NCBI RefSeq assembly: GCF_001180105.1 | Contig: NZ_CVSO01000002.1 | Span: forward strand, 124,001 to 188,000 | Source: Candidatus Pelagibacter communis | GTDB taxonomy: Bacteria; Pseudomonadota; Alphaproteobacteria; Pelagibacterales; Pelagibacteraceae | Direction: 5' to 3' | DNA: 64,000 nt | In this document: positions 59,724-64,000 of the stretch, in pieces | Numbering within the stretch: position 1 is the stretch's first letter | Layout: each line of letters begins with the position of its first letter | Made by a program: the position numbers and the translations under genes | The notes under the pieces: model-generated | The model's database searches: none | Told to the model about the DNA's origin: nothing | What the model saw: the letters and a program-made list of their open reading frames with translations, nothing else

Positions 59724-60720
59724 TAAAAAAAAAATTAACAGAAAAATATCAGTAGCACCGATGATGGACTGTACTGATAGACATGACCGTTATTTCTTAA
59801 GATTAATCAGTAAAAATGTGATGCTTTATTCAGAAATGGTAGCAACTAAATCAGCAATTCATGGTGATAGGAAAAGAATACTCGGTTTTAGAGAGGAAGA
59901 AAAACCTGTCGCTCTTCAAGTGGGAGGCTCAGATAAAAATGAATTAGCAGAGGTTGCTAAACTAGCTGAACAATTTGGTTATGATGAAATAAATATTAAC
60001 TTGGGTTGTCCGAGCAAAAAAGTGCAAAAAAATTCATTTGGAGCGTGCTTAATGAAAGAACCTGATCTAGTTGCAGAATGTATTAGTAACATGGTCAATT
60101 CATGTAAAATACCCGTTACAGCTAAAACTCGGATAGGAGTTGATGAAATTGAGGACTTCGAATATTTAAATAGCTTCGTTAACAAAATAAAACAATCAGG
60201 ATGCAAAACAATCATACTCCATGCAAGAAAGGCTTTATTAAAAGGTCTTACTCCTAAACAAAATTTAAATATACCAAAACTTAATTATGAAATGGTATAC
60301 GAAATTAAAAAAGCAAATCCAGATCTTGAGATAATAATTAATGGAGGAATCTCACAAACTGAGCAAATTAAAAAACATTTAGAACACTGTGATGGTGTGA
60401 TGATTGGAAGAGCAATTTATCAAAATCCTTACTTTTTGACAGACATAGAGAAAGAAATACTTAATACAAATGAAGTACCATCAAGAGAACAGATAGCAAA
60501 ACAGATTATTAGTTATTTAGAAGAAGAAGTAAAGCTTGGTACAAAAGTAAATCATATAATGAGACACACGGTCGGACTATACCACGGTCAACCAGGTTCT
60601 AAAGATTGGAAAAGATATTTAAGTGACAATATGATGGCTAGAGACTCAGATTTTCAAAAAGCAAAACACATAATGACTATCGTGCAAAACAATGAGAAAG
60701 CAAATCAATTAAATTCCTAA
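59713..60720 (+). CDS. dusA: tRNA-dihydrouridine synthase A
   Basis: A 335-residue FMN enzyme that reduces uridines in the tRNA D-loop. SVAPMMDCTDRHDRYFLRL near the N-terminus, LQVGGSDKNELAEVA, INLGCPSKKVQ and GACLM, holding the catalytic cysteine, identify the DusA group. The start is probably TTG at 59713, inside dctM, because the first in-frame ATG lies within the conserved APMMD motif. Its stop overlaps the ATG of the next gene. Confidence 0.92.
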   Translation: MDTNKKKINRKISVAPMMDCTDRHDRYFLRLISKNVMLYSEMVATKSAIHGDRKRILGFREEEKPVALQVGGSDKNELAEVAKLAEQFGYDEININLGCPSKKVQKNSFGACLMKEPDLVAECISNMVNSCKIPVTAKTRIGVDEIEDFEYLNSFVNKIKQSGCKTIILHARKALLKGLTPKQNLNIPKLNYEMVYEIKKANPDLEIIINGGISQTEQIKKHLEHCDGVMIGRAIYQNPYFLTDIEKEILNTNEVPSREQIAKQIISYLEEEVKLGTKVNHIMRHTVGLYHGQPGSKDWKRYLSDNMMARDSDFQKAKHIMTIVQNNEKANQLNS

Positions 60721-61556
60721 TGGAAAATTTAAATATCAATGAAATTTTTTATCTTTTAACTGTTTTAGCTATTGCTGCAGCAGTAGCAGGATTTATGGCT
60801 GGTTTACTTGGAGTAGGTGGGGGTATAATTATGGTTCCTGCTCTTTATTACGCATTTACAGTTTTAGAATTTGATCTTGTAACAAGAATGCACTTAGCTG
60901 TTGGTACATCTTTAGCAATAATAATTCCGACCTCAATTATATCTACGTTAACACACAGAGAACATGATGCAGTTGATTTTAAAATGGTAAAATCTTTTGG
61001 AATTTTTATTTTAATTGGAGTTTTTTTTGGAACTTTCTTAGCAGTTAATTTGAAAACTCCTGCACTTGTATTATTTTTTTCTATATTTGCCTTTATGGTT
61101 GGACTTTTTTTTATTTTTTTGAGAGAAAAATTGGTTGATAACCCAAAACAAATATCAAACTTAATAAAAAATATTTCTGGTATATTGATTGGGTTTATTT
61201 CTATTCCTTTAGGGATTGGAGGTGGATCATTAATGGTTCCTTTCATGAGAACATTTGGTTACGATATTAGGAAATCAATTGGAACAGCTGCAGCAGTAGG
61301 TTTCCTTATCGCTGTTACTGGAACAGTTACAATGATCACTGGTGGAAAAATTATTAATAATGTCAACACACCGTTCAGTTTGGGGTATATAAATTTACTT
61401 GGCTTCATTGTGTTTGTCCCAGTTACTATGATAATGGCTAGGTTAGGTGCAAAAGCAGTCTACAAAATCGATAAAAAAATCCTGAGCAAAATATTTGGAA
61501 CTTTTTTAATTTTGGTATCAATTAGATCATTTTTAGAATATTTAAGTATCAATTAA
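60720..61556 (+). CDS. TauE/SafE-family sulfite exporter-like protein (first of tandem pair)
   Basis: A 278-residue protein with about eight helices. GFMAGLLGVGGGIIMVPALYY near residue 24 and the second-half repeat GFISIPLGIGGGSLMVPF define the family, which exports sulfite or sulfoacetate or takes up related anions. In a cell that breaks down taurine, sulfite export is plausible. Its ATG overlaps the dusA stop. A paralogue with the same layout follows 9 bases later, indicating local duplication. Confidence 0.87.
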   Translation: MENLNINEIFYLLTVLAIAAAVAGFMAGLLGVGGGIIMVPALYYAFTVLEFDLVTRMHLAVGTSLAIIIPTSIISTLTHREHDAVDFKMVKSFGIFILIGVFFGTFLAVNLKTPALVLFFSIFAFMVGLFFIFLREKLVDNPKQISNLIKNISGILIGFISIPLGIGGGSLMVPFMRTFGYDIRKSIGTAAAVGFLIAVTGTVTMITGGKIINNVNTPFSLGYINLLGFIVFVPVTMIMARLGAKAVYKIDKKILSKIFGTFLILVSIRSFLEYLSIN

Positions 61557-61565
61557 ATTAAAATT

Positions 61566-62396
61566 GTGGACCAAATTTTTTTCAACCAATATATATTTTT
61601 CATTTTATTGATGATAGCTGCAGCTATCCCTGTTGGTTTTTTTGCAGGATTATTTGGTATTGGTGGTGGATTAATTTCGGTACCATTTCTTTTCTTTATT
61701 TTCGAAACTTTTGGAATAGATAAAGATTATCTAATGCATCTTACTGTTGGGACTGCATTTACAATAACAATATTAACCTCATTTTCATCAGTTCTGGCTC
61801 ACAGAAAACATGGTGCTGTTGATTTAAGTATAATAAAAACTTTTGGAATATTTGTTATTTTTGGCGTGGTAACAGGAACTATTATTGCTTCTATGATGAA
61901 TACTAAGTCATTAGTTCTTTTCTTTTCAATCATGGTCTATTTTTTAGGTGCTTATCTACTCCTAGCAAAAAATAAAAGTAAAAAAGTTTATCCTTCATTT
62001 AATTTGCTGCCTCGTCTTTCATTTGGGTTTGTCTCTGGCTTAATTTCAGCTCCAATGGGGATTACTGGAGCAATGATCAATGTCCCTGTATTAAGATATT
62101 TTGGCTACTCAATAAATAGAGCAATAGGGAGCGCTGCAGCAATTGGATTTATAATTTCATTGTTTGGTGCAATTGGTTTTTTTTTATCAGGATTATACAA
62201 AAGTGTTGATATTCCCCTCAGCATTGGTTTTGTAAATATTCCAGCCTTTCTAATATTCGTCCCTATCACAACATTAATGGCTAGAATAGGGGCTAATACG
62301 GTGCATAAGCTTGAGAGGGCGAAAGTCCAAGTACTTTTTGGAATTTTTTTGTATGTAGTTGCTACAATATTTCTCTACCGATACTTTAATATTTAA
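61566..62396 (+). CDS. TauE/SafE-family sulfite exporter-like protein (second of tandem pair)
   Basis: A 276-residue paralogue of the preceding protein: GFFAGLFGIGGGLISVPFLFF near residue 24, HRKHGAVDLSIIKTFGIF in the middle and SAPMGITGAMINVPVL in the second half, where the third glycine motif has diverged. The start is GTG at 61566. The two may form a heterodimer or handle different anions. They are almost certainly co-transcribed. Confidence 0.85.
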   Translation: MDQIFFNQYIFFILLMIAAAIPVGFFAGLFGIGGGLISVPFLFFIFETFGIDKDYLMHLTVGTAFTITILTSFSSVLAHRKHGAVDLSIIKTFGIFVIFGVVTGTIIASMMNTKSLVLFFSIMVYFLGAYLLLAKNKSKKVYPSFNLLPRLSFGFVSGLISAPMGITGAMINVPVLRYFGYSINRAIGSAAAIGFIISLFGAIGFFLSGLYKSVDIPLSIGFVNIPAFLIFVPITTLMARIGANTVHKLERAKVQVLFGIFLYVVATIFLYRYFNI

Positions 62397-62455
62397 TGGT
62401 GATAATTCAAAAACTTATCTTGAACTTAAGTATAATATATTTAAAGTTTTAATTG

Positions 62456-62857
62456 ATGATTACTAAATTAAAAAACTTTCTACTAAACTTTGAAGCTCTT
62501 GCCTCCCTTTTGTTAAGATTTGGTATCGGAATTGCTTTTATCATTCACGGTTATGCTAAATTCCCTTTGCCACCAGCGGGTTTAGTTGAATACTTTGGTT
62601 TACCTCCAGCACTTGCATCATTTGTTGCATTAAGTGAACTTTTGTCTGGAGTTATTTTAATTATAAGTGGTTTTTTAAAAAATCCTATAGGTGATACGCT
62701 TACAAGATTTGCTGGACTTGTAATTGTAATAATTATGACAAATATTTTTATAATTGCCCATTCAGATTGGTTTATCACACAAAAATTATTTACCAGTGAG
62801 CAAATTTTTCTTTTTATTGGTGGCTTTTATTTTTTGATTAAAGGAAATAAAGTTTAA
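62456..62857 (+). CDS. DoxX-family membrane protein
   Basis: A 133-residue four-helix protein. LLLRFGIGIAFIIHGYAKF near residue 20 and ELLSGVILIISGFL are the DoxX pattern. Family members are linked to quinol or thiosulfate oxidation and redox stress; the role here is unknown. I chose the ATG at 62456; a TTG one codon earlier is an alternative. A TATAAT at 62431-62436 suggests its own promoter, though no good -35 is seen. Convergent with the phosphomannomutase gene. Confidence 0.82.
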   Translation: MITKLKNFLLNFEALASLLLRFGIGIAFIIHGYAKFPLPPAGLVEYFGLPPALASFVALSELLSGVILIISGFLKNPIGDTLTRFAGLVIVIIMTNIFIIAHSDWFITQKLFTSEQIFLFIGGFYFLIKGNKV

Positions 62858-62859
62858 AG

Positions 62860-64000
62860 CTATATCTTTTGATCGTACTCACCAATCTTTCCAGTTTTTT
62901 GAAGTAGATCGTCTATAAATCTGAAGATATCAATTTTAATTTTATCTGATACAGGACTTTCTGTGACAACAACAAGTGAAGGTTTATTCGAAGATGCTCT
63001 TACAAGACCCCAAGATCCATCAGCAAGAGTAAATCTTACACCATTGACTGTTAGAATATCAGTAATTTCTTGATTGCATATTTTTTGTTTATCAGTTTGA
63101 AGATTTTTTATTTTAGAAATAATTTCATCTATTACTTTATATTTTTCTTCATCTTTACAAAAAGGTCCCATAGTTGGGCTTTGAAAAGTTTTAGGTAAAT
63201 CATTTATTAAAGTACCTAACTTTTTATTTTGATTATCTATTAAATGACAAATTTGAATTGCAGAATTAATTCCATCATCAAAACCAAATCCTAAAGGTTT
63301 ATTAAAAAAAAAGTGACCACTTTTTTCAAATCCAGCAATCGCATTATCTTCTTTTACTTTTCTCTTAATATATGAATGCCCTGTTTTCCAATATAAAGTT
63401 TTACAATTATTTTTTTTTAAAATTTCATCATTGCTAAATAATCCTGTAGATTTTACATCTACAATGAATTTATTATTAGGATGTAATTCTGAAATATTTC
63501 TAGCAATTAATAAACCAATTTTGTCTGCAAATATTTCATTTCCTTTATTATCTATAACTCCAACTCTATCTCCATCACCGTCAAATCCAAAACCAACATC
63601 TGCATTGTTTTCTTTTACGCATTTTGAAATTTCATGTAACATTTTCATATCTTCCGGATTTGGATTATATCTTGGAAAACTATAGTCCAAATTACAGTCA
63701 AGCTCTATTACTTCACATCCAATGTTTCTAAGTATCTCAGGCGCGAAAATTCCTGCAGTTCCATTTCCGCAAGCAGCAACAATTTTTAATTTTTTCTTAA
63801 TTTTATTTTTTGATAATTCTTCAATATATACTTTATTAAAATTTTTTACTTTTTCATATTTACCTGAACCTTGTTTAAAAGTTTCATTCATTACAATCGA
63901 TTTAAGTTCAGACATTTCATCTTTACAATGAGTTAAACCTTTCTCAATTCCCATCTTTATACCTGTCCAACCATTTTCGTTGTGGCTCGCAGTTATCATT
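62860..64000 (-). CDS. manB: Phosphomannomutase/phosphoglucomutase (5' end beyond window)
   Basis: The C-terminal 380 residues of an alpha-D-phosphohexomutase. The phosphoserine loop TASHNENGWTGIK lies at the window edge, so about 90 N-terminal residues are missing; the Met in front of it is internal and not a start. FGFDGDGDRVGVIDNKG is the Mg site and GFEKSGHFFFN the sugar-binding loop. It interconverts hexose-6- and hexose-1-phosphates and would feed the nucleotide-sugar pathways seen elsewhere in the window. Confidence 0.9.
   Translation of the reverse strand, partial: MITASHNENGWTGIKMGIEKGLTHCKDEMSELKSIVMNETFKQGSGKYEKVKNFNKVYIEELSKNKIKKKLKIVAACGNGTAGIFAPEILRNIGCEVIELDCNLDYSFPRYNPNPEDMKMLHEISKCVKENNADVGFGFDGDGDRVGVIDNKGNEIFADKIGLLIARNISELHPNNKFIVDVKSTGLFSNDEILKKNNCKTLYWKTGHSYIKRKVKEDNAIAGFEKSGHFFFNKPLGFGFDDGINSAIQICHLIDNQNKKLGTLINDLPKTFQSPTMGPFCKDEEKYKVIDEIISKIKNLQTDKQKICNQEITDILTVNGVRFTLADGSWGLVRASSNKPSLVVVTESPVSDKIKIDIFRFIDDLLQKTGKIGEYDQKI

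Noticed and set aside
62431-62436. TATAAT before the DoxX gene as a full promoter
   Set aside because: No acceptable -35 lies 16-18 bases upstream, so it was noted only in the gene entry.
1-64000. CRISPR arrays, insertion sequences, riboswitches, rRNA
   Set aside because: No regularly spaced repeats, transposase, known riboswitch core such as glycine or SAM types, or rRNA sequence could be recognised on either strand.

Overview
The window looks like a chromosomal segment of a streamlined marine alphaproteobacterium of the SAR11 clade (Candidatus Pelagibacter or a close relative). The grounds are very low GC, lysine/isoleucine-rich proteins, one- to a few-base or overlapping gene junctions, no insertion sequences or CRISPR arrays, and a typical SAR11 gene set: taurine/sulfonate use, one-carbon enzymes, many high-affinity transporters and a SpeD-SpeE fusion. 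This assignment is inference from content, not from a database match. No gene-free stretch exceeds 300 bases; the longest (about 180 bases, 27714-27892) is a divergent promoter region.

Layout. 1-8 kb: end of an unidentified gene, two DMT-family exporters, two aldehyde dehydrogenases (the first with a DUF779 partner), a GYD protein, CcdA and a methyltransferase. 8-12.5 kb: a 2-oxoglutarate/Fe oxygenase, a HisN-like phosphatase, a sugar epimerase, an AhpD-like protein, an SMR-type protein without acidic residues, and small membrane or ferredoxin-fold proteins. 12.6-15.8 kb: a sulfur block on the minus strand (persulfide dioxygenase, an overlooked 38-residue cysteine-rich ORF, cysE, cysK), then a 1-Cys peroxiredoxin on the plus strand. 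16-18.8 kb: LysE exporter, alternative oxidase, cupredoxin and DUF4396 protein. 18.8-32.8 kb: an organosulfonate/amine region (HpsN-like dehydrogenase, Pta-like acyltransferase, Ldh_2-family dehydrogenase, TauABC-type transporter with an oversized permease, a taurine/omega-amino-acid:pyruvate aminotransferase, alanine dehydrogenase and a dimethylglycine-dehydrogenase-like flavoprotein).

32.9-41.3 kb: a tail-anchored peptide, a tandem winged-helix regulator, a second bile-acid-type symporter, a sulfotransferase, tRNA-Met(CAT), a dTDP-deoxysugar operon (rmlB-rmlA-rmlC, C-methyltransferase, ketoreductase) and a glycosyltransferase. 41.3-45.9 kb: an MTA-salvage/polyamine group (apt divergent from mtnP-mtnA-small membrane protein-class II aldolase-speD/speE fusion), in which the maker of MTA sits beside a route that removes it. 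45.9-48.2 kb: a polar amino-acid ABC importer without its ATPase. 48-54.4 kb: LPS-type glycosyltransferases and assorted redox enzymes. 54.4-64 kb: rpoZ, cmk, a CoA transferase, a TRAP transporter, dusA, two tandem TauE/SafE exporters (sulfite export would fit sulfonate catabolism), DoxX, and a phosphomannomutase running off the right edge.

The most interesting points are: (1) the cysteine-rich ORF just upstream of cysE-cysK, which may be a cysteine-sensing leader peptide or a metallothionein; (2) strong hairpins between the solute-binding gene and the next membrane or ATPase gene in all three SBP-dependent transporters here; (3) the coupling of polyamine synthesis with an aldolase-type MTA shunt; (4) an SMR protein lacking the proton-coupling glutamate; (5) a TauC permease with a roughly 430-residue N-terminal extension; and (6) a parS-like palindrome.
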